64,000 nucleotides of DNA from Streptomyces lydicus (GTDB lineage Bacteria; Actinomycetota; Actinomycetes; Streptomycetales; Streptomycetaceae). Positions 27,349 through 35,884 of the stretch are shown in pieces; the stretch's first letter is position 1; every line of letters begins with the position of its first letter. Under the pieces are notes generated by a model. The model had not been told where the DNA came from. It did no database searches and saw only the letters and a list, made by a program, of their open reading frames with translations. Location: NCBI RefSeq assembly GCF_004125265.1, contig NZ_RDTE01000003.1:682001-746000 (forward strand), written 5' to 3'. The translations under genes and the position numbers were made by a program.

Positions 27349-27858
27349 TCACCGGATCCTTACGAAGGCTGGCGGACCAGAGTCGCCATAGTGAGTCCAA
27401 GTGTAGTAGACACCACCCACCTCAGTATTTTTCACGTCGTGTAGCGGACCGGCTCCACCAACACCCGGCGGAGGAGTGACTCTGTATTCACGATAGGGCG
27501 AATTCTGACCCTGCTCGCCGAGTAGGCCACCATCCCGGTTTCTGAACTGAATACCCCACCTCCTCGCGGTCGGCCCGGAAGGTCCGGTGCCGGCATCCAT
27601 ATGTCCTGGCGCGTCATTCAGCGCCTGTTCCTCGGCCGGCGGAAGCGATCCAGGGGTGATCCACGGAACGCACGGGATCGAGGTGTTGGCCGCGGCCGGT
27701 GTCGCACCAACGAGCACCGCCCGGAAGGTACTGGCCTGGTTGACGCCGGCACCCGAGTCGGTTCTGATCGCCCGTTCGGCGAATGAACATCTCCGATCGA
27801 CCTGATCCAGCAATCGACCGTCGGAACGTAGGAGCGTCGGATCAAGCCCTTGGGGCAC
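27349..27858 (-). CDS. Guanyl-specific (barnase/N1/T1-type) ribonuclease, toxin-domain-like
   Basis: 169 residues from GTG 27858 (GAGGGAG 9 bases upstream). The last 70 residues fit the microbial RNase fold: WGIQFRNRDGGLLGEQGQ (NRxG start), catalytic-Glu motif YREYRV near residue 122, and the end GGVYYTWTHYGDSGPPAFV with the catalytic His. A linker LPPAEEQALNDAPGHMDAGT precedes the RNase fold, like the pre-toxin regions of polymorphic secreted toxins. No signal peptide is visible, so it is either the detached C-terminus of a larger secreted toxin or an intracellular RNase. The barstar-like gene follows after 7 bases. Confidence 0.65.
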   Translation of the reverse strand: MPQGLDPTLLRSDGRLLDQVDRRCSFAERAIRTDSGAGVNQASTFRAVLVGATPAAANTSIPCVPWITPGSLPPAEEQALNDAPGHMDAGTGPSGPTARRWGIQFRNRDGGLLGEQGQNSPYREYRVTPPPGVGGAGPLHDVKNTEVGGVYYTWTHYGDSGPPAFVRIR

Positions 27859-28007
27859 GCCATTTTCTCCCTCTTCAACGCTTTCAACTTAAGTGCACTC
27901 AGCGCGAGATCCGGGAGGCACGCCAGCGACTTCTTTTGGAGGCATTGTTCGCGATCTCGTCCGCACCTACATACCAGGCCCGTTGGAGCCGCCCGCATCG
28001 GCGGTGA

Positions 28008-28577
28008 TCAGCATTCGGCCGGCCGTCGGGCAGGCGGCCCGTCCGGCTCGGGGCGCTGCATGCCTTCCGGGATCTTGGCGTTGCTCTGCAGGCTGAGGCC
28101 CTCCTCACGTAGGAAGTCGCCCACCGTATCCGCACAGTTCCTGTGGCCCTGCCGGGGCAGCTGCTCGGCGAGCTTGCGGGTGGATTTGGTGGTCCAGCGC
28201 AGCGGCGACATGAGATCTCCGCGGACGTCGGGCTCGACCAGTACGAGGAGCGCCTCTCGAACGGATGGGTTCCGGTCGACGACGCGTTTGCGGCCGGCGC
28301 CAGGCCGACGGATGGATCGCAACGGGACCTCTCCGGAGTCGAGTTCCCGGACTCCGACAGACACAGTGGCCTCACGGACACCGGCGGCACGGGCGACGAC
28401 TGCTCTGATCCCGCAGTGACCAGGGGACAGGACGTCCGCCCCTATCGGCAGGCGACGCTGCCACTCGTCGGGGTACGACAGAATTGCCTCGAACTCGGCG
28501 TCCAGTACGGCCAGTTGTCCATTCAACCCGCTCACGACAGACCAACGAACCACGCTTCTGCCTTCACGCAAATGCAC
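28008..28577 (-). pseudogene. ISAzo13-family transposase, N-terminal fragment
   Basis: Reads DEWQRRLPIGADVLSPGHCG, RRPGAGRKRVVDRNPSVREA, VRGDLMSPLRWTTKSTRKLA, and DTVGDFLREEGLSLQSNAK, the N-terminal third of ISAzo13-type transposases. After IPEGMQRPEP the frame diverges to a stop at 28008; the catalytic domain is missing. Confidence 0.7.
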
Positions 28578-29075
28578 CTACAGCGGTCACCTGTCCGCAA
28601 TTTGACGACAATGAGCCGGAATGCCTCGAATTCCGCAAGCCATCCATCACGTACGGCATCAAACCACCGGCGGCGCCTGGACGGTTGACCATCACGGGAA
28701 GCTCGACCTCCCCCTTTGGTCGGGCGCACAGCCGATGGACCGGAAGCCGGTCGTCGCGTTGCCCCGGCCCCCGTCCCGGCGGGAGGAGTCGTGGCGTCGA
28801 CCGCTCCCCGGTCGGCAGCACCGGCGACAGGGGGCAGTCCCCGGCACGCCCCCCCCCCACACGCCCGCCCTTCCGACATAACTCCTCGACGTTTCACGCG
28901 TGTTGGGCTTGCGTTACCGGCGGTTAGTAGCCATTCGCGCAAGGACATGCCGGACTATTGGGCTCCTATCAGAAGTCCATGTCTCAGATCGTGGTCGCAC
29001 GTTGACGCCACTCCCCCACTCGGACTTCCATGATCAGTATGCGGCAAACCGCACCTGAGAATGCCGTGAGGGGAA
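28578..29075. other. Intergenic region before the biosynthetic cluster
   Basis: About 500 bases with no recognisable gene. Contains a run of ten C near 28849-28858 and a lower-GC stretch before the first cluster gene. It should hold that cluster's first promoter. Confidence 0.4.
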
Positions 29076-29375
29076 ATGCTTCGTCACGTCGTATTATTCA
29101 AATTCAATCCCGGGGTGGACTGGGACGACCCACGTGCACAACGAGCGGAGGTCGCGACCAGGAACCACCCTCAGCACATAGCAGAAATTCTTTCGTGGGA
29201 GTGCGGAAGAAATTCTGCCGACCGCCCGATCGCCTATGACTTCGCGCTCTGCGGAACCTTTTCCGACGCGGACGCCGTGAACAGGTATCTCCGGCATCCC
29301 GACCACGTCAGCGGGGTTGACCTGTGGCGTGCCATTGCGACCTGGGTCGTCGTCGACTATGAGGTCGCCGCATGA
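29076..29375 (+). CDS. Dabb-family (stress-responsive alpha/beta-barrel) protein
   Basis: 99-residue dimeric ferredoxin-like barrel: MLRHVVLFKFNPGVDWDDPR at the start, YDFALCGTFSDADAVNRYL and a conserved HPDHVSGVDLWRAIATW near the end. Members include olivetolic-acid-cyclase-like enzymes and many of unknown role. GTGAGGGGAA precedes ATG 29076. First gene of the 29-35.8 kb cluster, 46 bases upstream of the transporter gene; could be an isomerase or cyclase in that pathway. Confidence 0.8.
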   Translation: MLRHVVLFKFNPGVDWDDPRAQRAEVATRNHPQHIAEILSWECGRNSADRPIAYDFALCGTFSDADAVNRYLRHPDHVSGVDLWRAIATWVVVDYEVAA

Positions 29376-29421
29376 GCGCACAGAACGCGGAGCTCCTGCA
29401 CCGCCCGGTACGGGAGGCGCC

Positions 29422-30435
29422 ATGCCGGACGGAATGAACACACAGCGACCCCCCTGGGGCTCGGTCTTTGCCATTCTCGGTGCGGCACTGATCTGGAGCA
29501 CCTCCTTCGCCGTCACCAAAGTGCTGCTCGGCCAGCTTCCGCCCTTGACGATCGGCGCGGTCCGCTTCACCGCCGCCGCTCTTGTCCTGAGCGTGCTCGT
29601 CCGCCTGCAGAGCGGCTGGCGGCCCCCGCCGCGCCGCACCGTGGTCAAGATGCTGTGCGCGGGCCTTCTCGGTATCACCGCGTACTTCGGCCTGGAAAAC
29701 GTCGGGGTCGATTTCGCCACCGCGGCCGACGCCGCAGTGATTGTTGCGGCCTTTCCCGTCATCACCTTGATCACCGAGATTCTGCTGGGTCAGGGAAGAG
29801 CCACCGTCAGCCGGATTGCCGGAATGCTGCTGGCCATGGCGGGCGTCTGGCTGATCGTGCGACAGAGCGCCGAATCCAGCGCCCCGCACCGGCTGCTCGG
29901 CGATGTCATCCTGCTGGTGGCCGGCGTGGCCTGGGCCGCGTACAACATCGCGGCCAGCCGGTCCGGCAAGGGCCACAGCCCACTGACGAACACGTATTAC
30001 CAAACGGTCGCAGGCGCCTTCGGCTTCTTGGTCCTGTGCCCCCTGGAATGGCGGTCGTGGCGGATGCCCGATGCGGCAGGGGTGTGGATGCTCGCCTTCC
30101 TGGCGGTCATGTGCTCGGTCGTGGCGTTCTTCCTCTACAACCACGGCCTGCGCAGAGTCCCCTCCAGTACCGCGGTCAACCTGCTCAACCTCGTCCCCGT
30201 CTTCGGGCTGATCTCCGCCGCCGCCATCAGCCGGGAACCGGTCGGGTGGATCGAGGTAGTGGGCTGCGCCGTGGTCATCGCGGCCGTCGTCCTGGGGGCG
30301 GGCTACGGGCTACCCGCCCGCAGAACAAGAAGCCGCGCCCCGGACGAGACCCCGCCGGCCGTCCCGGAACCCGCCGTCGCCACCGCCCCCCGCTCCGCCC
30401 ACGAGTACGCCTACGGGGAGAGCTCCGACAGATAG
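29422..30435 (+). CDS. EamA/DMT-family transporter
   Basis: 337-residue membrane protein with ten predicted helices in two EamA repeats (GAALIWSTSFAVTKVLLGQL; VILLVAGVAWAAYNIAASRS). Members of the RhaT/YdcZ superfamily export amino acids and small metabolites. GGGAGGCGCC precedes ATG 29422. In a cluster for an amino-acid-like product it is the likely exporter and may give self-protection. The C-tail (ARRTRSRAPDETPPA onward) is hydrophilic and cytosolic. Confidence 0.85.
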   Translation: MPDGMNTQRPPWGSVFAILGAALIWSTSFAVTKVLLGQLPPLTIGAVRFTAAALVLSVLVRLQSGWRPPPRRTVVKMLCAGLLGITAYFGLENVGVDFATAADAAVIVAAFPVITLITEILLGQGRATVSRIAGMLLAMAGVWLIVRQSAESSAPHRLLGDVILLVAGVAWAAYNIAASRSGKGHSPLTNTYYQTVAGAFGFLVLCPLEWRSWRMPDAAGVWMLAFLAVMCSVVAFFLYNHGLRRVPSSTAVNLLNLVPVFGLISAAAISREPVGWIEVVGCAVVIAAVVLGAGYGLPARRTRSRAPDETPPAVPEPAVATAPRSAHEYAYGESSDR

Positions 30436-30534
30436 GGCTTTGCCGGAAGGCTGCACCCACCTGGGGTGTGACGTGCAGGCGCGCCATCCCTCCGTACCCG
30501 GTACTCACGGAACGCGAGAAAAGCAAGGAACCGC

Positions 30535-30957
30535 ATGAAACGAGAACTCACTTCCAGCAAGTGCGTCATTGTCGTCAACGGCGAACTGCCGACCGGCCTG
30601 ATCCTCAACGCCGCCTCGGTCGCCTCTCTCACACTGGGACAGCAGGTACCCGAATTGATCGGGACCGATGTCAAGGACGCCGACGGTGAAGTACATCTGG
30701 GCATCACCTTCATTCCGGTGCCGATCCTCAAGTCCACTGCCGAGGACATTGCCCGGATCCGCCGCGAGGCCGCCGCTGATCCGGAGGCGGTCGTCGTCGG
30801 ATTCAGTGACCTGGCTCAGTCCTGTCGTACCTACGACGAATACGGCGAGCGCATGGCGACGACGTCGGCCGAGGAACTCACCTATGCCTCGGTGGGAATC
30901 TTCGGCACCAAGAAAATGGTCAACCGGCTCACCGGAAGCCTCCCCCTGATGCGCTGA
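30535..30957 (+). CDS. DUF2000-family protein
   Basis: 140-residue protein: KCVIVVNGELPTGLILNAAS near the N-terminus, LGITFIPVPILKSTAEDIAR mid-chain, SVGIFGTKKMVNRLTGSLPL at the end. These blocks match the uncharacterised DUF2000 family, which has a peptidyl-tRNA-hydrolase-2-like fold in my recollection. AAGGAACCGC precedes ATG 30535. Sits between transporter and ligase in the cluster; no catalytic role can be stated from the sequence. Confidence 0.75.
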   Translation: MKRELTSSKCVIVVNGELPTGLILNAASVASLTLGQQVPELIGTDVKDADGEVHLGITFIPVPILKSTAEDIARIRREAAADPEAVVVGFSDLAQSCRTYDEYGERMATTSAEELTYASVGIFGTKKMVNRLTGSLPLMR

Positions 30958-31411
30958 TCATCCCCGTGCCGCACGCTGCGCCACGCGAACCCTGATCCGG
31001 CCCGCTTTCTGACGGGCGCTCCCCGGAAAACCTCCCCGGTGTTCTCCACGAATGCCCACCGGTCCGGCTGCCGTCACGGTGTCCACCGCTCCGTGACGGC
31101 CGGCACGCCGGAATGCCTCAGGCATTTCTCGCCCGGGCAATGGAGCCCAGGCCTTACCGCGGACCTCGGCAGCGCAGCAGGCGAACCGGGAACGGCGGGG
31201 ACAGCAGTGTCCCCGCCGGCCCGGACGCCTGCCCCGCCGCCGTCCCCTTGCAGGAATGACGTCAACGCACGCCCTTCCGCCAAGTGCGATATCCGCCTTG
31301 TCCGCGACTTCGCGACATTCCCTTTCCCTCGCCCCACCTCTCCTCTCCCCCTTCCCACGGCAGCACACCGCGCCGTGTCGCACCAACATGCCCTCACAGG
31401 AGTTATCTGTC
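30958..31411. other. Leader region of the PaaK-like ligase gene
   Basis: About 450 bases without a gene. Holds a hairpin (31193-31218) and, at 31315-31360, a stretch dominated by C and T. Probably separates two transcription units of the cluster and holds the promoter for the second. Confidence 0.45.
31193..31218. terminator. Hairpin, likely terminator or attenuator
   Basis: CGGCGGGGACA and TGTCCCCGCCG form an 11-bp stem with a 4-base loop GCAG, 235 bases after the DUF2000 stop and about 195 bases before the ligase start. Confidence 0.5.
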
Positions 31412-32836
31412 GTGTTCACCATTTTCGACGACGAGACCGATGCGTTCGCCCGCCGGACCCTCCGCGACCACCGCCGTTTCGACTCGGGCGATTGGACCCC
31501 CGAGGAACTTCGTGCCCATCAGCTGGAGCAGCTCCGCACGACCCTGCGCTACGTCACCAAGAACTCGCCGTTCTACGCCCATCACTTGACCGGCCTGGAC
31601 GAGTCCTCCCTCGACACTCTCTCGTGGGAGTCCCTCACCGACCTCCCGTTCACCACCAAGGACGACCTGCGCACCCAGCTGCACGCCATGCTGTCGCAGC
31701 CGCTCGACCGGTCCTGGGTGTTCTACGAGACCACCGGCACCACGGGCCGCTCCACCCCCTGCCCCCGGGACAACACCGACAGCATCGTCAACAACACGGC
31801 ACTGACGGTCTGTTACGACCATGTCTTCCGGGCCCACGGCAGCGGGCACATGGTGGGTGTCATGGGCCCCAACGAGCTTCACTCGACCGGTGACACCTTC
31901 GGGGACGTCAGCCGCAACCTCGGGCACGCCCACGCCAAGATGTGGCCCCATTCCCCGGTGGTCGGCTTCACCCGGGCCCTGGAGGTGCTGCGGGAGATCG
32001 AGGTCACCGCGGTCTTCTGCGCCCCCAACGTCGCGCTGTCCCTGGCCAAGCAGGCCACCGCCGCCGGCCTCGACCCCCGTCGCGACTTCGGCATCCGCTT
32101 CTTCATGCTCACCGGCGAGCTGGCCACCCCCGGCCTGCTGGACATGATCGGCCGCGCATGGGGAGCGACGGCCTACAACTGCCTGTACGCCTCACAGGAG
32201 GCATCCATCCTCGGGGCCGTGCACGGCGACGGACGCCTGCGGACGGTGCCGCTGAACGTCCTGTACGAGGTCATCGACCCCGTCACCACCCAGCCGGCGC
32301 CCGCGGACGCGCACGGACGCCGCCAGGGCGAACTGGTCATCACCCACCTCTACCAGGGCAGCAAGCCACTGATCCGCTACCGGACCGGCGACCTGGTCGC
32401 CCTGGAACCTGCCGCCGGAGCCGGCTACCCCTCGGAATTCCTGCTGCCCCTGGGCCGCGTCCGCGACGTGATCGACCTCAACGGACACCGGGTCACCGCC
32501 TACGACTTGGAGGACTCACTACTGCCGCGCGCCGAGGGCGTCCTGGACTACCAGCTGGTGATCGACCGGACCGACGACGGCACCGACACCCTCGCCATCC
32601 AGCTGCACACGGCCGACGGCGCCACTCTCACCGCCGACCGGACCGAGGCGCTGAAGCGGCTGGCGCAGGAACGCTGGGGCTGCCCCTTCACCGTCTCCTA
32701 CGGGGAGCTGGGCGGCATCACGACCACCGGCGCCATGGTGAGCTGGAAGGCGGCCCGGGTGCACGACCGCCGCTCCTCGCTCGACTCCGAGCGGCAGATC
32801 GCCCTCGGCATGGCCGGCGGGAGGTCGGGCCGATGA
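31412..32836 (+). CDS. PaaK-like adenylate-forming ligase
   Basis: 474-residue AMP-binding enzyme of the phenylacetate-CoA ligase family, which activates an aryl or alkyl acid with ATP, usually to a CoA thioester. The nucleotide loop is ETTGTTGRSTP (residues about 108-118), the adenine loop YASQEASILGA, then LIRYRTGDLVAL and GRVRDVIDLNGHRVTAYDLE of the mobile C-domain. Start GTG 31412 is chosen because CAGGAG lies 11 bases upstream; ATG 31388 is in frame but would add MPSQELSV, including a rare TTA codon. Stop overlaps the aminotransferase start (ATGA). Confidence 0.8.
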   Translation: MFTIFDDETDAFARRTLRDHRRFDSGDWTPEELRAHQLEQLRTTLRYVTKNSPFYAHHLTGLDESSLDTLSWESLTDLPFTTKDDLRTQLHAMLSQPLDRSWVFYETTGTTGRSTPCPRDNTDSIVNNTALTVCYDHVFRAHGSGHMVGVMGPNELHSTGDTFGDVSRNLGHAHAKMWPHSPVVGFTRALEVLREIEVTAVFCAPNVALSLAKQATAAGLDPRRDFGIRFFMLTGELATPGLLDMIGRAWGATAYNCLYASQEASILGAVHGDGRLRTVPLNVLYEVIDPVTTQPAPADAHGRRQGELVITHLYQGSKPLIRYRTGDLVALEPAAGAGYPSEFLLPLGRVRDVIDLNGHRVTAYDLEDSLLPRAEGVLDYQLVIDRTDDGTDTLAIQLHTADGATLTADRTEALKRLAQERWGCPFTVSYGELGGITTTGAMVSWKAARVHDRRSSLDSERQIALGMAGGRSGR

Positions 32837-33969
32837 CCACGGCGTCCCCCACTCCGCCAACCGGCGCCCCCACCTCTGCGGACGGCAGCGCCGCGCCCTC
32901 ACCGGAGCCCCCTGCCGCCACGCCCGTCCCGCCCAAGTCCCCCTGGATCTTCCATCAAGGCGAGTTCATCCGCGCCGGCGACCTGTACATGGGCCCCGGT
33001 CTCCAGGGCCTGCACTACGGCACCGGGGTGTTCGAGGGCATCCGTTCCTACGCCGTGCCCGACCCCGGCACGGCGTCCGCTCCGCCCTGCAGTGACCCGC
33101 AAACATCCGACCCGGACGACGACCGCGACGCGCGAGCCGCTGCCGGCACCTACCTCTTCCAGGCCGCGGAACACTATGCGCGGCTGCACCGTTCGTGCCG
33201 CCTCATGCGTCTGGACCTTCCCCACTCCGTATCGGAACTCGTCGACATCACCGCCGAGTTGCTGCGCCGCAACGAGCTGACCGGCCATGCCTACATCAGG
33301 CCCGTCGTGCACAAACTCGCGCTGCAGCCCGGCACGCCCTTCGGAGTGCGGCTCAGCGGTGTCTCGACGGCGCTGACCATCATGGCGATGCCGATGGGCG
33401 CCTATGTCTCCCGCGACGGGATCACCTGCGGGGTGTCCTCCTGGCGGCGGATTCCGGACAGCTCGCTCCCCGTGAACGCCAAGGTGACCGGCGGCTACGC
33501 CAACAACGCACTGGCCGTGGACGAGGCTTCGGCAGCGGGCTACGACGATGCCATCATGCTGAACCAGCGCGGCGAGGTGGCCGAGGCGAGCACCGCGAAC
33601 ATCTTCGTGGTCCGCGACGGCCAGGTCGCCACCCCGCATCTGGGCGCCGACATCCTCCCCGGCCTCACCCGCGCCGCCGTCATCGGCCTGCTGGCGTCCG
33701 AGGGCGGTCTCCCGACCGCCGAACGCACCGTGCTGCGCTCCGAGCTGCACATGGCGGACGAGGTATTCCTCACCGGGACGGGGTGCCAGGTCGTGCCGGT
33801 GGTCACCATCGATGGCCGCCCGGTCGGTGACGGCGTCCCCGGCCCGGTGACCCGGCTCGCCCAGGAGCTCCACCACCGAGCGGCGTCGGGGCAGTTGCCG
33901 GCCTACCGTCACCTCAACCATCCGGTCGTCTTCCGCTCCGACCGGCCGGGCACCGGCACCCGCCCGTGA
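32833..33969 (+). CDS. Class IV (branched-chain-type) aminotransferase
   Basis: 378-residue PLP enzyme of the BCAT/D-amino-acid transaminase fold. GLQGLHYGTGVFEGIRSYAV is the N-terminal signature, NAKVTGGYANNALAVDEA carries the PLP lysine near residue 217, and EASTANIFVVRDGQ and FLTGTGCQVVPV are phosphate-cup blocks. It has a 35-residue Pro-rich N-tail and a hydrophilic insert after SYAVPDPG (residues about 77-105) not seen in standard BCAT. Coupled to the ligase by ATGA overlap. It probably aminates the keto acid of the cluster. Confidence 0.85.
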   Translation: MTTASPTPPTGAPTSADGSAAPSPEPPAATPVPPKSPWIFHQGEFIRAGDLYMGPGLQGLHYGTGVFEGIRSYAVPDPGTASAPPCSDPQTSDPDDDRDARAAAGTYLFQAAEHYARLHRSCRLMRLDLPHSVSELVDITAELLRRNELTGHAYIRPVVHKLALQPGTPFGVRLSGVSTALTIMAMPMGAYVSRDGITCGVSSWRRIPDSSLPVNAKVTGGYANNALAVDEASAAGYDDAIMLNQRGEVAEASTANIFVVRDGQVATPHLGADILPGLTRAAVIGLLASEGGLPTAERTVLRSELHMADEVFLTGTGCQVVPVVTIDGRPVGDGVPGPVTRLAQELHHRAASGQLPAYRHLNHPVVFRSDRPGTGTRP

Positions 33970-34045
33970 TCCGGTAGAGCCCACGCCCACCCCGCTTTCC
34001 GATGCCTGCTTCCACACCCTTCACCTCAAGGTTCCAGGGGGACCC

Positions 34046-34741
34046 ATGTCTGCAACGATCGCCGAAGCACCACACGCCATTACCGACACCGCTCTCTCCC
34101 GGCTCGCCCGCGCCGGCGCCCTGACCATCGCGTCCCTGGGCCCGTCGGGCACCAGCAGCGAACAGGCTTCGCGGTACCTGGCCGGCCATCTGCTCTCCCA
34201 CGGCCACGAATCTGCCCGGGTGCGGCTGTGCGGCCGCTATGAAGAGGCCAGTGACCTGCTGTCCTCGGGCAAGGCCGACCTCGCGGTGGTCGCCAACGCG
34301 TATGCGCACATCGACCGCTTCTATATGAACCCGCAGTTCCGGCTGGCGGCCGTCTTCGTCAAGGACACCCCGTTCTACGGCATAGCCCGCGCCGCACGGA
34401 CGCCCGAGGCCACGCCCGAACCCGTTGCCGGTCCGCCGGGGAAGACACCGGTACGGATCGCCACCCACCCCGCCCCGCGCTTCCTGGTGGAGGAACTGCT
34501 TCCCGACTCCTACGAGGTGAGCGAGCTGGTGCTCGTGGACTCCACCAGTGCCGCGGCGGCCGCGGTGGCTTCCGGGGAGGTCCCGCTCGCGCTGACCACC
34601 GCGCCCGCGGCTCGGCTGCACGACCTGGACTTCGTCTCGCCGACCCGCCCGATCCGGATGGTCTGGTCCGCCTTCACCCGCGCCGACCTGCTGACCGGCC
34701 CGGCCGCGACCACGGGCCTGCCCGCCGGCCGCGGGTGGTGA
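34046..34741 (+). CDS. BacA-like prephenate decarboxylase
   Basis: 231-residue protein of the prephenate-dehydratase-like fold. ASLGPSGTSSEQASRYLAG, DLAVVANAYAHIDRFYMNPQ, VKDTPFYGIAR, VDSTSAAAAAVASGEVPLAL and RPIRMVWSAFTRAD align block for block with BacA of bacilysin biosynthesis, which decarboxylates prephenate without aromatising it. The ACT regulatory domain of true prephenate dehydratases is absent. GGGGGACCC precedes ATG 34046. This gene points the whole cluster at a cyclohexadienyl or cyclohexenyl amino acid or keto acid. Confidence 0.8.
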   Translation: MSATIAEAPHAITDTALSRLARAGALTIASLGPSGTSSEQASRYLAGHLLSHGHESARVRLCGRYEEASDLLSSGKADLAVVANAYAHIDRFYMNPQFRLAAVFVKDTPFYGIARAARTPEATPEPVAGPPGKTPVRIATHPAPRFLVEELLPDSYEVSELVLVDSTSAAAAAVASGEVPLALTTAPAARLHDLDFVSPTRPIRMVWSAFTRADLLTGPAATTGLPAGRGW

Positions 34742-35751
34742 GCCCGATGCACAGCGAAGTGCCGGCGCTGCTGTCCGAAGAGCAGGTCCGGGAGCATCTC
34801 CCGCCGGCCACTGCGATCTCCGCCATGCGGGAGATCATGACCGCCGTCTCGGCGGGCGAGGTCATCCAGCCCGTACGGACCGTGCTGCGCGGGGCCCCCG
34901 CCCCAGGAACCCCGACAGGCGCACCAGCTGCCCTCTTCGGCTCCATGCCCGCCCAGGTCCCGGTCGCCGGGGAGCACTGGTTCGGCATCAAGTCCGTCGT
35001 CGTGAACAAGGAGAACCCCCGCCGCGGCCTGCCGTCGCACGTGGGCACGGTCACGGTGTTCTCCCCCGACACCGGGCTGCCCCTGGCCGTCCTTCCCGCG
35101 AGCGTCGTCACCGAGCTGCGCACGGCCGCGGTCTCCGCCGTCGCCACCGACGTCCTGGCCGCCCCCGACGCCCGCGTCCTCGCCGTCCTCGGCGCGGGCG
35201 ACCAGGCCTACGCACACCTGGCACCGCAGCTGGCGGTCCGGCCCTTCGAACGGATCACGGTGTGGAACCGCACCCCCGATAAGGCCGCCGCGCTCGCACA
35301 CTGGGCCCGGACCACCTTCGGGGTCGAGGCCGTCCCGTGTGCCTCGCTCCACGAAGCCACACGTGGGGCGCAGGTCATCTGCACCACCACCGCTTCCTCC
35401 AAGCCCTTCCTGGAACCGACCGCGGTGGACGAAGGTACCCACATCAATGCGGTGGGCGCCTGCCAGCCGGGTGCACGCGAGCTGTCATCCGAGCTGGTCG
35501 CCGCCGCTGCCGTCTTCCTGGACGAGCACGCGGCAGCCATGGCCGAGGCATCCGAACTGCTCGAACCCGGCAAGGAAGGACTGCTCGATCCCGCCCACCA
35601 CCCCCGCGGCGAACTCGGTGCAGTACTGGGCGGCACGGTCCCTGGCCGCACCGGCGGCAACGAGATCACCGCCTACCTGTCGTTGGGCCTGGCCGCACAG
35701 GACGTGGCCGCAGCGGTGGCCGTCGTACGGAGCGCGCTGGCCGGGAGGTAA
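34738..35751 (+). CDS. Ornithine cyclodeaminase / mu-crystallin-family reductase
   Basis: 337-residue NAD(P)-linked enzyme. N-terminal substrate lobe with GIKSVVVNKENPRRGLPSHV, Rossmann motif LAVLGAGDQAYAHLAPQLAV, and NAVGACQPGARELSSEL. The family includes ornithine cyclodeaminase, ketimine reductases and opine-type dehydrogenases, so it could reduce an imine formed from the cluster's keto acid. GTG 34738 overlaps the BacA-like stop (GTGA); GTG 34735 and ATG 34747 are alternatives. Last gene of the cluster. Confidence 0.85.
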   Translation: MSPMHSEVPALLSEEQVREHLPPATAISAMREIMTAVSAGEVIQPVRTVLRGAPAPGTPTGAPAALFGSMPAQVPVAGEHWFGIKSVVVNKENPRRGLPSHVGTVTVFSPDTGLPLAVLPASVVTELRTAAVSAVATDVLAAPDARVLAVLGAGDQAYAHLAPQLAVRPFERITVWNRTPDKAAALAHWARTTFGVEAVPCASLHEATRGAQVICTTTASSKPFLEPTAVDEGTHINAVGACQPGARELSSELVAAAAVFLDEHAAAMAEASELLEPGKEGLLDPAHHPRGELGAVLGGTVPGRTGGNEITAYLSLGLAAQDVAAAVAVVRSALAGR

Positions 35752-35884
35752 CACTCCCGGGCTCCCCTCATCACCCTCTTTGCATCCGGTGCGCTGCCCC
35801 CTCCCCCACGAGGTAGGGCGGCGCATCGGTGTGCCGGTGACCGTACGCGACCTCGTTGCCACGGCTCGAGCGGAGACCGGGCTG

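Noticed and set aside
28578..29075. Short open frames in the spacer before the Dabb gene
   Set aside because: No ribosome sites or conserved text; the ten-C run would break any real frame easily.
32833..33969. Longer aminotransferase frame starting at 31942
   Set aside because: It overlaps the PaaK-like ligase, which has clear adenylation motifs; the ATGA start at 32833 fits.
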